Counted from the stretch's first letter, positions 1 to 8,289 are shown. The stretch is 64,000 nucleotides of DNA from Caballeronia zhejiangensis (GCF_000698575.1 NZ_JFHD01000019.1:62001-126000); one strand, 5' to 3'. A program made the numbers and translations. Notes: generated from the letters alone by a model not told the origin.

Positions 1-830
1 AGCCCGCGACGCCCGTTCCCACGACGAACGCAGCCGCAGCGACAGCCGCATCGGTCGCTGCCGTCGCGCCGCCGACCAAGCCGACGACGCCGGTCGTCGC
101 ATCGCTGCAGAAGCCTGAACCGCGCGTGGTCGCGACGATCGCCGCAGCGGCGCCGGTGCCGCCGAAACCGGTGACGCAAGCGCCCGCGCCCGTCGCCCGC
201 GCGATCGAGCAGCCTCGAAATACCGCGCCCGTCGCCCGACAATCCGAACAGCCGCGCAGCACCGCGACGGTCGCCTCGATCGACAAACCGCCCACGCCCG
301 CCACGCCCGCCGTTCAGCCTGCGCCGGAGCCGCTTCCCGCAGCCGTCGCGCGGAGCATCGCGGCGGCTCAGCAAGCGCTCGCCGGGCGCGACCTCGCGGC
401 GGCGCGCCGTCACATGCGCGGCCTCTCGGCGAGCGAGCCGCGCAGTCCGGAAATCCAGCAGCTCGCGGCCGAATTGTCGCGTCAGGAACGTGCGCGCGAC
501 GGCGCGATAGCGAACGCGCGCGCCTGCGCCGCCAACATGGAAGCGGCGTGCGCGTTGCGCAACGCACGCCGCGCGGTCGCGCTCGACCCGCGCAACGGCC
601 AGGCGCAGGCGACGCTGCGCCGCGCGCTCGCTGTGCAGAACGAGAGCAACACCGAGTACTTCCGCCAGGCGAGCGGCATCCCGAAGCCGGTCGTCCCGAC
701 GATGACCTACGACGGCCGTTGGAACGCGCACGCCCATCATTCGGGGATACCGGATGACGACGATTCGCGCTTCACGCTCTTCGGCCTGGGCGTGCCGGCC
801 GTATCGAAGGGACGCGGCGACGCGCATTGA
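1..830 (+). CDS. Pro/Ala-rich protein with TPR-like C-terminus, 3' part only
   Basis: The reading frame (codons beginning at base 3) is open from the left edge to a TGA at 828-830, so the gene starts outside the window. The visible first half is low-complexity Ala/Pro/Val/Thr, typical of an extended periplasmic or linker segment. The second half contains alternating Ala-rich helices ending in a stretch that reads like one or two degenerate tetratricopeptide repeats (RRAVALDPRNGQAQATLRRA, about bases 568-627). A short hydrophilic tail rich in Asp and Gly follows. No catalytic motif is visible and I do not recognise the family. The lipoprotein gene downstream is 108 bases away on the same strand. 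A later GTG at 126 could serve as a start, but nothing supports it over a start further upstream. Confidence 0.75.
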   Translation, partial: PATPVPTTNAAAATAASVAAVAPPTKPTTPVVASLQKPEPRVVATIAAAAPVPPKPVTQAPAPVARAIEQPRNTAPVARQSEQPRSTATVASIDKPPTPATPAVQPAPEPLPAAVARSIAAAQQALAGRDLAAARRHMRGLSASEPRSPEIQQLAAELSRQERARDGAIANARACAANMEAACALRNARRAVALDPRNGQAQATLRRALAVQNESNTEYFRQASGIPKPVVPTMTYDGRWNAHAHHSGIPDDDDSRFTLFGLGVPAVSKGRGDAH

Positions 831-938
831 TGTACTGACGCGCCATTCAGCATGATGCAAACGGAATAAGCCGCAACGCACATCCGTTTAAAGGTGACGA
901 ACGAGCTGCCGGCGAACCGCGCCGAAGGAGTCACCATC

Positions 939-2036
939 ATGCAAACCGGATTGTTGCGCCGTCTGGTGGTTTGCGCCGCCGCGGTCGTCTCGCTCGCGGG
1001 CATCGCCTCGTGCGGCGGCGGCTCGGACGACAACATGCCGACGGCGACACGTTTCAAGATGTCGATCGTCGTCTCCGATGGCGCCGTGTCCGCGCCTCAC
1101 ACCGACCCGAATCTGAAGAACGGCTGGGGCGTGGCGTTCAACCCGAACGGCTTCGTTTGGGTCGCCGACAACGGCACGCAGACGGCCACGCTCTACGACG
1201 GCAACGGCGTCGTTCAGTCGCTGGTCGTATCGATCCCTCCGAGCGCGTCCGGGCCCGCCAAACCGACAGGAATCGTCTTCAACAAGGGACCGGATCTCAC
1301 GCTCTCGCGCAACGGCAAGTCGGGCGTCGCCGCGTTCGTCTTCGCGGGAGAAGGCGGCTCGATTACCGCGTGGGCGCCCGCCGTCGACATGACGCACGCG
1401 TTCACCGCCGTCGATTCGAGCGCGTCGGGCGCGATCTACAAGGGACTCGCGATCGCCACGACGTCGACGGGCGCGCATCGCCTTTACGCGACCGATTTCC
1501 ATAACAACAAGGTCGACGTCTTCGACGGCACGTTCACGAAGATCGCCGTGCCCGGCGGCTTCAGGGACGCGCAGATTCCGGCGGGTTTCGCGCCCTTCGG
1601 CATTCAGACGATCGGCTCGAAGATTGTCGTCACCTACGCGAAGCAGGACGGCGACGCCGAGGACGACGTGCCGGGCGCGGGCCTGGGCTTCGTCGACGTG
1701 TTCGACATCGACGGCAATCTGACGCAGCGCTTCGCGGCGAACGGGCCGCTCAACGCTCCGTGGGGCATCGCGCAGGCGCCCGGAAACTTCGGCACGTTCA
1801 GCAACGATATCCTCATCGGCAATTTCGGCGACGGCACCATCAACGCGTTCGATCCGAATACCGGCGCGTTCGTCGGCGCGCTCACGGATACCGGCGGCGC
1901 GCCGCTCGTGCAGCACGGTCTGTGGGGCATCGCGTTCGGCAACAACCTGAACGCGCAGCCGTCGAACACGCTGTTTTTCGCCGCCGGGCCGAACGACGAA
2001 GCCAACGGCGTGTATGGCCGCATCGACATGCAATGA
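939..2036 (+). CDS. TIGR03118-type lipoprotein, predicted beta-propeller
   Basis: A 365-residue protein. The ATG at 939 is preceded by a GAAGGAG ribosome-binding site 8 bases upstream, so I prefer it to the in-frame ATG at 894. It begins with a basic N-terminus, a hydrophobic stretch and a lipobox ending IASC followed by Gly-Gly-Gly-Ser, indicating a lipid-anchored envelope protein. The body has repeated blades containing W-G-I/V, DNG and PWGIA / NFGDGTINAFDP motifs. These are what I associate with the TIGR03118 family of NHL/SMP-30-like propellers found in soil proteobacteria and acidobacteria. The biochemical role of that family is not known to me. A strong terminator follows at 2113-2144, so it is probably the last gene of its transcript. 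Confidence 0.85.
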   Translation: MQTGLLRRLVVCAAAVVSLAGIASCGGGSDDNMPTATRFKMSIVVSDGAVSAPHTDPNLKNGWGVAFNPNGFVWVADNGTQTATLYDGNGVVQSLVVSIPPSASGPAKPTGIVFNKGPDLTLSRNGKSGVAAFVFAGEGGSITAWAPAVDMTHAFTAVDSSASGAIYKGLAIATTSTGAHRLYATDFHNNKVDVFDGTFTKIAVPGGFRDAQIPAGFAPFGIQTIGSKIVVTYAKQDGDAEDDVPGAGLGFVDVFDIDGNLTQRFAANGPLNAPWGIAQAPGNFGTFSNDILIGNFGDGTINAFDPNTGAFVGALTDTGGAPLVQHGLWGIAFGNNLNAQPSNTLFFAAGPNDEANGVYGRIDMQ

Positions 2037-2112
2037 CGCGCACGCGACGATTCCCTGGGCGATGACGCTGGCCGCGGACGCATGGCCGTCCGAAAGCGCA
2101 TCGCCACGCTCG

Positions 2113-2144
2113 GCGCCGCCCGCGGTTCGGGCGGCGCTTTTTTT
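2113..2144 (+). terminator. Rho-independent terminator
   Basis: A perfect 10-bp GC-only stem (2113-2122 with 2128-2137), a 5-base loop and seven T residues, 77 bases after the propeller lipoprotein gene and upstream of rsuA. Confidence 0.9.
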
Positions 2145-2221
2145 GGCGATGCGAAGCGCGCCGGCGCGCGCGGACCGAAAGCGCGGCTTGCTAGAATGCG
2201 CGCTTCAACTCCGCTCATCCG

Positions 2222-2935
2222 ATGGACCTCGAAACCCTCCTCTTCTCCCAAGGCTTCGGGTCGCGCCGCCAGTGCCGCGGCATCGTGGCCGAAGGCCGCC
2301 TGCGCATCGCGGGCATCGTGCGCGACGATCCGCACGCCCATCTCCCCGTCACGCCCGGTCTCGAATTCGAAGTCGACGATCATCTCTGGACGTATCGCGA
2401 GAAGGCGTACATCGCGCTCAACAAGCCCGCGGGCTACGAATGCTCGCGCGATCCGCAGCATCATCTGAGCGTGTTTCATCTGCTGCCGCCGCAACTCGCC
2501 GAGCGCGGCGTGCAGGCCGTCGGCCGGCTCGACCAGGACACGACCGGCCTGCTGCTGCTTTCCGACGACGGCGCGTTCGTGCACGCGTTCACGTCGCCCA
2601 AGCGCAAGGTGCCGAAGGTCTATCTCGCGACCGTGCGTCATCCGCTCGACGGTCTGCAACTCGCGAAGTTGCGCGAAGGCGTGCTGCTGCACGGCGAGCC
2701 GAAACCGAGCGCCGCGCTCGCCGCCAAACAACGCGGCGAACGGCTGCTCGAACTCACCGTGCTCGAAGGCAAATACCATCAGGTCAAGCGCATGGTCGCG
2801 GCCGCGGGCAACCGCGTGGAGAAGCTGCATCGCGAGCGGGTCGGCGGTTATGCGTTGCCCGACACGCTCGTCGAAGGCGCATGGCGCTGGCTCGAAGACG
2901 CCGATCTCGCCGCGTTGCGAAACACTTCGCATTGA
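2222..2935 (+). CDS. rsuA: 16S rRNA pseudouridine synthase RsuA
   Basis: The 237-residue product matches the RsuA family in length (E. coli RsuA is about 231). An N-terminal S4 RNA-binding domain (residues 1-55, with GFGSRRQC) is followed by the synthase domain. The latter contains ALNKPAGYECS and the catalytic motif GRLDQDTTGLLLL, with Asp104 as the nucleophile. The C-terminal signature KYHQVKRMVAAAGNRV is also present. RsuA isomerises uridine 516 of 16S rRNA during 30S assembly. The gene is downstream of a terminator and about 120 bases before a small membrane-protein gene. A second member of the superfamily is encoded at 38445-39020. Confidence 0.93.
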   Translation: MDLETLLFSQGFGSRRQCRGIVAEGRLRIAGIVRDDPHAHLPVTPGLEFEVDDHLWTYREKAYIALNKPAGYECSRDPQHHLSVFHLLPPQLAERGVQAVGRLDQDTTGLLLLSDDGAFVHAFTSPKRKVPKVYLATVRHPLDGLQLAKLREGVLLHGEPKPSAALAAKQRGERLLELTVLEGKYHQVKRMVAAAGNRVEKLHRERVGGYALPDTLVEGAWRWLEDADLAALRNTSH

Positions 2936-3057
2936 GCATGCAAATCGGTGAATCCCCTCACCGGCGGACGCTGCGATGCAGCATGCCTTCCACGTTTCGT
3001 ACTCTTATACTGGTCTAACGGATACCAAAATGATTACGAAAAAAGCAGGAGGGCATC

Positions 3058-3234
3058 ATGGTCTCCCAATCGGCCGTTGCGCTGGTAGCGTTCGTCGCGC
3101 TGTGCGCAGTCCTCATCGGGGTGCTGGGCTTCGTCATGCACATGCGCCACAAGTATTCGCCGAATCTCATCGGCGCATTGATCGGCGCGTTGATGTGCTT
3201 CGTTCTGCTCGAAACGATTCCGGCGCTGATCTAA
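3058..3234 (+). CDS. Small two-helix membrane protein, 58 aa
   Basis: ATG at 3058 has an AGGAGGG ribosome-binding site ending 6 bases upstream (3047-3053). The 58-residue product has two hydrophobic helices: residues 6-26 (AVALVAFVALCAVLIGVLGFV) and 38-58. A short basic loop containing HMRHKYSPN joins them. It is almost certainly an inner-membrane protein of unknown function. The loop charge suggests both ends face the periplasm. The stop TAA (3232-3234) overlaps the stop TAG of the converging epimerase gene (3231-3233), so the two genes share three bases. I do not recognise the family. The good ribosome-binding site and consistent hydrophobic pattern argue that it is real. Confidence 0.75.
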   Translation: MVSQSAVALVAFVALCAVLIGVLGFVMHMRHKYSPNLIGALIGALMCFVLLETIPALI

Positions 3235-4244
3235 CGCCGCGCGTTCTGCTTTAGGAACGCGTCGACCGTCGGATGGCGCAGCACGTAGCCCAGTTCGCGC
3301 TTCAGGCGCGTGTTGGCGAGCCGCCGCGATTCGCGCATGAACGAAAGCGTGACCGGCTCCAGGCGCGTTTGCGCTTCGCTGCGCGAAATGCGCGGCACGC
3401 GCGTCAGGCCGTAGGCATCGGCCACGCGGTCGAAGTAATCCGCCATGCGCAAATCCGTGTCGTCCGACGCGTTCACGACGCGCTGCGCACGCCCGCGCGC
3501 GAGCGCACGCACGAGAATGGCCGCGAGATCGTCGGCGTGAATGTGGTTCGTGTAGACGTCGTCCGGTTCGGCGAGCGCGGGCATGCCCTTTTCGATGCGC
3601 GCGATCGGCAGGCGGTTGGCCGCGTAAATGCCCGGAATCCGCACGATCGACACCCGCCAGCCGCTTTTCACGCCCGCCGCGCGCAACTGCCGCTCCGCCG
3701 ACACGCGCCGCCGCGCGCGTTCGTTCGCAGGCCGCGCAGGCCGCGTTTCGTCGATCCACGCGCCGGCGCAATCGCCATAAACGCCGGTCGTGCTCGCATA
3801 GACGAAACGCGTGCGCTGCCCGTCCCGGCGCTTCGCGGCCGCACGAAGACCGTCGGGTACAATGAAAGATGTTTTTCCGGCGCGATCCGCATGCAGCCAA
3901 TGGCTTGCGGCGGCGCGCGCCACCGAGCGGCGCGGTCTGCGCAGCGCGGCGATCAGCGCGCGCGTGCGGCGGTCCGAATCGCCGTCGCGCTGAGGCGGCG
4001 CGAGATGCAGCACGTCGCGTGCGAGGCCGGCGAGCCTTGCGAGGCTGCGGCGCACATCGAGATCGCCGGAAATGGGCGTCGCGCCGGCCGCGCGCAATTC
4101 GCCGGCGCGTTTGGGATGATGCGTGAGCGCGACGACGCGGGGCGCAGCGGCGCGCGCATGCAGAAGCGGCAACGCGCGCATGCCGACATCGCCGCATCCG
4201 ACGATCAGGACGCGCGCGCGGCGAAGGTTTCGAGTGGCGATCAT
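3231..4244 (-). CDS. NAD(P)-dependent epimerase/dehydratase-like (SDR) protein
   Basis: A 337-residue extended short-chain dehydrogenase. Near the N-terminus a Rossmann loop reads VLIVGCGDVGMRALPLL, and the family-typical FVYASTTGVYGDCAGAWIDE carries the Ser/Thr and Tyr active-site positions. The segment NHIHADDLAAILVRAL is typical of NAD-dependent epimerases of the YeeZ/GalE-like type. The start MIATRNLRRARVLIV places the glycine-rich loop about 15 residues in, as expected. The substrate cannot be read from sequence. It is convergent with the 58-residue membrane protein and divergent from the reductase gene beginning 86 bases away. Confidence 0.85.
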   Translation of the reverse strand: MIATRNLRRARVLIVGCGDVGMRALPLLHARAAAPRVVALTHHPKRAGELRAAGATPISGDLDVRRSLARLAGLARDVLHLAPPQRDGDSDRRTRALIAALRRPRRSVARAAASHWLHADRAGKTSFIVPDGLRAAAKRRDGQRTRFVYASTTGVYGDCAGAWIDETRPARPANERARRRVSAERQLRAAGVKSGWRVSIVRIPGIYAANRLPIARIEKGMPALAEPDDVYTNHIHADDLAAILVRALARGRAQRVVNASDDTDLRMADYFDRVADAYGLTRVPRISRSEAQTRLEPVTLSFMRESRRLANTRLKRELGYVLRHPTVDAFLKQNARR

Positions 4245-4330
4245 CGGAGCATTTTATCCGTCGCCTGAAACCCGCGTGCGGCGTCCGAAAAGACTCACGA
4301 GACAACTCCACACATCGCAGAAATCGATCT

Positions 4331-5362
4331 ATGGCTTTCAACGTAACGCTCCGGCAAAGCGGCCGGCAGTTTCAAGTAGAACCCGACGAACCGGTGCTGA
4401 CCGCCGCGCTGCGCCAGGGCATCGGCCTGCCGTACGGCTGCAAGAACGGTGCGTGCGGTTCGTGCAAGGGCGCCGTTGTGAGCGGCGAGGTCGAGCAGGC
4501 GCCGCATTCGTCGTCGGCACTGTCGAACGACGAAAAGACGCGCGGCATGGCCCTCTTCTGTTGCGCGACCGCGCAGACGGATTTGACCATCGACGTGCGC
4601 GAAGTCGCGGGCGTCGGCGACGTCCAGGTGAAAAAGCTGCCGTGCCGCGTGAACGCGCTCGAACGCAAAGCCGACGACGTCATCGAACTGAAGCTGCAAC
4701 TGCCCGCGAACGAACGCCTGCAGTATTACGCGGGCCAGTACATCGAATTCATCCTGAAGGACGGCAAGCGCCGCAGCTATTCGATGGCGAGCCCGCCGCA
4801 TCACGAAGGGCCGCTCGAACTGCACATTCGCCACATGCCGGGCGGCACGTTCACGGATCACGTCTTCGGCGCGATGAAAGAGCGCGACATCTTGCGCTTC
4901 GAAGGCCCGCTCGGCACGTTCTTCCTGCGTGACGAGTCCGACAAGCCGATCGTTCTGCTCGCTTCGGGCACGGGTTTCGCGCCGATCAAGGCGATCATCG
5001 AACATGCGGTCTTCAAGAATCTGAATCGCCCGATGACGCTTTATTGGGGCGGCCGCCGCAAGAAGGATCTCTACATGATGTCGCTCGCCGAACAGTGGGC
5101 GCGCGAGATTCCGAATTTCAAGTTCGTGCCGGTGCTCTCCGAACCCGACGCCGGCGACGCCTGGACGGGCCGCACGGGCTTCGTTCATCGGGCTGTCATC
5201 GAAGATCTGCCAGACTTGAGCGGCTATCAGGTGTACGCGTGCGGCGCGCCCGTGATGGTGGAATCGGCGCAGCGCGACTTCACGCAGCATCATCGGCTGC
5301 CGGAGGACGAGTTCTACGCGGATTCGTTCACGAGCGCGGCAGATCTCGCGCATCCCGTGTGA
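4331..5362 (+). CDS. 2Fe-2S/flavin oxidoreductase, CDP-6-deoxy-glucoseen-reductase (AscD-like) family
   Basis: The 343-residue protein has three modules. An N-terminal plant-type ferredoxin domain (residues 1-95) carries the cluster cysteines in GCKNGACGSCKG and FCCATAQ. An FAD-binding barrel (about 100-200) has the RSYSMASPP motif. A C-terminal NAD(P)H domain has GTGFAPIKAIIEH and YACGAPVMVESA. This is the layout of CDP-6-deoxy-L-threo-D-glycero-4-hexulose-3-dehydrase reductase and of phenol hydroxylase/BenC reductases. Burkholderia relatives usually carry the AscD-type name, but there are no dideoxysugar genes nearby. The safe statement is that it passes electrons from NAD(P)H through FAD to the iron-sulfur centre and an unknown partner. 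It is followed by a 12-bp inverted repeat and a possible small RNA gene. Confidence 0.88.
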   Translation: MAFNVTLRQSGRQFQVEPDEPVLTAALRQGIGLPYGCKNGACGSCKGAVVSGEVEQAPHSSSALSNDEKTRGMALFCCATAQTDLTIDVREVAGVGDVQVKKLPCRVNALERKADDVIELKLQLPANERLQYYAGQYIEFILKDGKRRSYSMASPPHHEGPLELHIRHMPGGTFTDHVFGAMKERDILRFEGPLGTFFLRDESDKPIVLLASGTGFAPIKAIIEHAVFKNLNRPMTLYWGGRRKKDLYMMSLAEQWAREIPNFKFVPVLSEPDAGDAWTGRTGFVHRAVIEDLPDLSGYQVYACGAPVMVESAQRDFTQHHRLPEDEFYADSFTSAADLAHPV

Positions 5363-5374
5363 GCTTGCACACAA

Positions 5375-5405
5375 CGTGCACGCGGACAAAAAATCCGCGT
5401 GCACG
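5375..5405. repeat. Perfect 12-bp inverted repeat with A-rich loop
   Basis: CGTGCACGCGGA (5375-5386) and its exact complement (5394-5405) are separated by seven bases, CAAAAAA. It lies 12 bases after the reductase stop codon and two bases before a candidate -35 box. No T run follows on either strand, so it is not a classic terminator. It may stabilise the 3' end of the upstream mRNA or act as an operator. Confidence 0.7.
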
Positions 5406-5406
5406 G

Positions 5407-5436
5407 TTTACAGGCGGCAACCGCTTAACGTATCCT
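5407..5436 (+). promoter_or_regulatory. Candidate sigma-70 promoter upstream of argD leader
   Basis: TTTACA (5407-5412), an 18-base spacer, and TATCCT (5431-5436) predict a transcript starting near 5443. It sits immediately downstream of the 12-bp inverted repeat and 200 bases before argD. Confidence 0.45.
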
Positions 5437-5442
5437 TCGCGA

Positions 5443-5586
5443 ATGCTCAAAACCCTGAACGCACTTCGACGTCGCCGCTCGCCGCTTCCCTAGGGATGCC
5501 GCTGGCTCGTCACGCATTGCGCTCACGGTTCGGTCTTGTCGAAGCGTACGAAATGAAGCCACGGAAATCCGTGGCTTTTGTTTTTT
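5443..5586 (+). ncRNA. Candidate small RNA or attenuated leader upstream of argD
   Basis: From the predicted start near 5443 to the terminator at 5556-5586 there is no convincing open frame with a ribosome-binding site. CTTCGAC (5464-5470) can pair with GTCGAAG (5538-5544), closing a structured domain, and a rho-independent terminator follows directly. A transcript of about 140 bases is therefore possible, either a free small RNA or the terminated leader of argD. Conservation and expression are unknown to me. Confidence 0.35.
5556..5586 (+). terminator. Rho-independent terminator 50 bases before argD
   Basis: AAGCCACGG (5556-5564) pairs with CCGTGGCTT (5569-5577) around a four-base loop and is followed by TTGTTTTTT. 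It is only about 50 bases upstream of the argD start, so it ends an upstream or leader transcript, or acts as an attenuator. Confidence 0.8.
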
Positions 5587-5637
5587 CCGCATCGTTTTCC
5601 TCTTTTTCTCGCACTAGCCTTCGTGGAGCCCGCTGTC

Positions 5638-6822
5638 ATGAATTTCAATGAGTACCCCGTTGATTCGCTGATGTACATCACGAACCGTCCCGAGATCGTG
5701 TTCACGCATGGCAAGGGTTCCTGGCTCTACGACAACACGGGCAAGCGCTATCTCGACTTCATCCAGGGCTGGGCGGTGAACTCGCTCGGCCACTGCAACG
5801 AAGGCATGATCGAGGCGATGGAAAAGCAGGCGCGCACGCTGATCAACCCGTCGCCCGCGTTCTACAACGCGCCGATGGCGCAGCTCGCCGGCCTGCTCAC
5901 CGCGAACAGTTGCTTCGACAAGGTGTTCTTCGCCAACAGCGGCGCGGAAGCGAACGAAGGCGCGATCAAGCTCGCGCGCAAGTGGGGCAAGAAGTTCAAG
6001 AACGGCGCGTACGAGATCATCACGTTCGACCACAGCTTCCACGGCCGCACGATCGCGACGATGTCCGCGAGCGGCAAGGCCGGCTGGGACACGATCTACG
6101 CACCGCAAGTGCCGGGCTTTCCGAAGGCCGATCTGAACGATATCGCGTCGGTCGAGAAGCTCATCAACGAGAAGACCGTGGGCGTGATGCTCGAGCCGAT
6201 TCAGGGCGAAGGCGGCGTAATTCCCGCGACGCGCGAGTTCATGCAGCAACTGCGCGAATTGACGAAGAAGCACAACATCCTGCTCATCGTCGATGAAGTG
6301 CAAAGCGGATGCGGCCGCGCGGGAACGCTGTTCGCGTACGAGCTGTCGGGCGTCGAGCCGGACATCATGACGCTCGGCAAGGGCATCGGCGGCGGCGTGC
6401 CGCTCGCGGCGCTCCTGTCGAAGGCGGACGTCGCGTGCTTCGATGCGGGCGATCAGGGCGGCACCTACAACGGCAATCCGCTGATGACGGCGGTCGGCTA
6501 CTCGGTGATTTCGCAACTCGTCGCGCCGGGCTTTCTCGAAGGCGTGCGCGAGCGCGGCGAGTATCTGAAGCAGGAACTGCTGAAGCTGTCGGACGAGCGC
6601 GGCTTCAAGGGCGAGCGCGGCGAAGGTTTGCTGCGCGCGTTGCTGCTCGACAGCGACAAGGGTCCGCAAATCGTCGAGAAGGCGCGTCTGATGCAGCCCG
6701 ACGGCCTCCTCCTCAACGCGGCGCGCCCGAATTTGCTGCGCTTCATGCCCGCGCTCAACGTGACGAAGGACGAGATCGACCAGATGATGACGATGCTGCG
6801 TTCGGTGCTCGATTCGCTGTGA
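5638..6822 (+). CDS. argD: Acetylornithine aminotransferase family protein
   Basis: A 394-residue class III pyridoxal-phosphate aminotransferase. Start ATG at 5638 gives MNFNEYPVDSLMY and normal family length; the frame is open further upstream but that part overlaps the terminator. Visible motifs are the phosphate-binding NSGAEANEGAIKLARKWG, the FHGRT loop, LIVDEVQSGCGRAGTLF with the cofactor-binding Asp, and TLGKGIGGGVPLAA with the Schiff-base Lys. It is expected to convert N-acetylglutamate semialdehyde to N-acetylornithine in arginine synthesis. Substrate choice among ArgD, AstC and GabT relatives is inferred from overall similarity. It is translationally coupled to the downstream acetyltransferase gene by overlap of stop and start codons. 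Confidence 0.87.
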   Translation: MNFNEYPVDSLMYITNRPEIVFTHGKGSWLYDNTGKRYLDFIQGWAVNSLGHCNEGMIEAMEKQARTLINPSPAFYNAPMAQLAGLLTANSCFDKVFFANSGAEANEGAIKLARKWGKKFKNGAYEIITFDHSFHGRTIATMSASGKAGWDTIYAPQVPGFPKADLNDIASVEKLINEKTVGVMLEPIQGEGGVIPATREFMQQLRELTKKHNILLIVDEVQSGCGRAGTLFAYELSGVEPDIMTLGKGIGGGVPLAALLSKADVACFDAGDQGGTYNGNPLMTAVGYSVISQLVAPGFLEGVRERGEYLKQELLKLSDERGFKGERGEGLLRALLLDSDKGPQIVEKARLMQPDGLLLNAARPNLLRFMPALNVTKDEIDQMMTMLRSVLDSL

Positions 6823-7241
6823 TCATCCGCACTTTCGATGCAGGCGATCGCGACGCCGTGACCGCCCTGTGGCGCGATGTGTTTCCGGAGTACGCGGACG
6901 CATCGCGGCCGCAGCGCGATCCGGCGCTGTCGATCGAGAACAAGATGCGCACGCAACCGGAGCTGTTCTTCGTCGGCTCGATGGATGGCGAAGTGATCGG
7001 CACGGTGATGGCCGGTTACGACGGGCATCGCGGCTGGGTGTATTCGCTTGCTGTCACGCCTGCGCTGCGCGGCCGCGGATACGGCAGTGCGTTGATGAAG
7101 CACGCGGAAGCGGCGTTGACGAAGCTCGGCTGCCCGAAGGTGAATCTGCAGATTTTGTCGTTCAAGACGGAGCTGCGCGGGTTCTATGAAAGGCTCGGGT
7201 ATCGGATGGATGAAGTGGTGAGTTTGGGGAAGCGGCTTTGA
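6819..7241 (+). CDS. ypeA: GNAT acetyltransferase YpeA
   Basis: The gene starts with GTG at 6819, overlapping the argD stop TGA at 6820-6822, which indicates translational coupling. The 140-residue product matches the YpeA family in length and pattern: an IERKM-like segment (IENKM), GTVMAGYDGHRGWVYSLAV, the acetyl-CoA loop RGRGYGSALM, CPKVNLQI, and FYERLGYRMDEVVSLGKRL at the end. These correspond closely to E. coli YpeA as I remember it. The physiological substrate is unknown. The coupling to argD suggests, but does not prove, a link to amino-acid metabolism. Confidence 0.88.
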   Translation: MIIRTFDAGDRDAVTALWRDVFPEYADASRPQRDPALSIENKMRTQPELFFVGSMDGEVIGTVMAGYDGHRGWVYSLAVTPALRGRGYGSALMKHAEAALTKLGCPKVNLQILSFKTELRGFYERLGYRMDEVVSLGKRL

Positions 7242-7302
7242 CGCGCGAACTCAGGCTGGACGCTTCGACAAGGCCGCTATCTTTCTCAGATGTCGACCAG
7301 GT

Positions 7303-8227
7303 TCAACAAGAAAAGCAGATTTGAGGCATCTCGTCGACGGCCGCTGCGCGTCTTTGCTTTCTTTGCGGATTGCGCGCCGCATCTTCTACCGACGAGCCGC
7401 GCACCTTCAACGACAGATTGGGTTCGATCGAAATGTTGCGAAAGACCACGTCCGTTGTGCCGCTTTCTTCCCTGTATTTCAGCGTCAGGTCTACGTTGTA
7501 ATCAGTGAGCCAAACGCCGTCGTACTCCACGACGAATCCGCTCTGCGTCGCTACTGAGCAGTGGGTTTCGACTGCGGAGCCGGTGAGCGAAGCAAACACG
7601 TCGAACGCCGGTTTTGTGTTTCCGACCCGGCACTGCATGCGCTTTTCGCCCTTTCGGGAAGGCTGAGGAACGGACATATCAAATTCCGCCCCTTTGACCA
7701 GGGTCTGTGGGGTCGCGCGGATCGCAGTGCTATCTTTGAGGTTCGCCATGCCGATCTGGCTATCGCCCCACAGTTCCTGAGAACGCAGGTCCGCCATTCG
7801 GTAGTAGGTCCGGAAATAGGCCCATGTAACCGCACTATCTCCAGCGGTCGTGACGCTTTGCTCCGAAACGACACCATTGTCGTGACGGTTCACAAGAGTT
7901 GACGTGAAGGGCACACGCTTCAGTGGTGAGCGTGAATCGACCCAATCTGCTTCGATGATCAGTCGCTTGTAGGGAAGAATCTGGCTGCCCTTAGCGGGAA
8001 GACCGCGTTGCACCACCTCGCCATAGCTTCGAAAAGTATTGGCGCAGCATCGCGCCCTGCGGCGAATCCGGGTCGATACCTGATGATGCAAGCCGCGAGT
8101 TGAAGTCCGCCAAGTCTCTCGTCTCGGCGGATACGGGTGCGATCGGTTGAATCTGTCCTGTCGCCGTCGCTATCGAGAGGAAAGCGAAGGCAGCCAAGAG
8201 CCAACGTATGATTTTCAAGCGTTGCAT
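7303..8227 (-). pseudogene. Exported orphan protein gene interrupted by a frameshift
   Basis: Reading leftwards from ATG at 8227, the first part encodes MQRLKIIRW, a hydrophobic signal sequence (LLAAFAFLSIATATG) and about 45 mature residues. It then runs to a stop at 7991. The -strand frame ending at 7303 continues a plausible protein with no start of its own at that point. Removing one T from the four-T run at 8032-8035 joins TAC to TTT CGA and gives a continuous protein of about 307 residues. The C-terminal part has alternating hydrophobic/polar residues as in a beta-rich secreted protein, with Cys pairs. I do not recognise the family. Either the gene is recently inactivated or there is one sequencing error. 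Confidence 0.65.
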
Positions 8228-8289
8228 TATTCTTATCTGATCTGAGAGGTTCGAATGTGAATGGCCGAAAGGCGATGCAAGGCTCGCGA

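Noticed and set aside
8032..8035. Programmed frameshift in the orphan gene
   Set aside because: A four-T run without a slippery heptamer or downstream stimulatory hairpin is weak support; mutation or sequence error is simpler.
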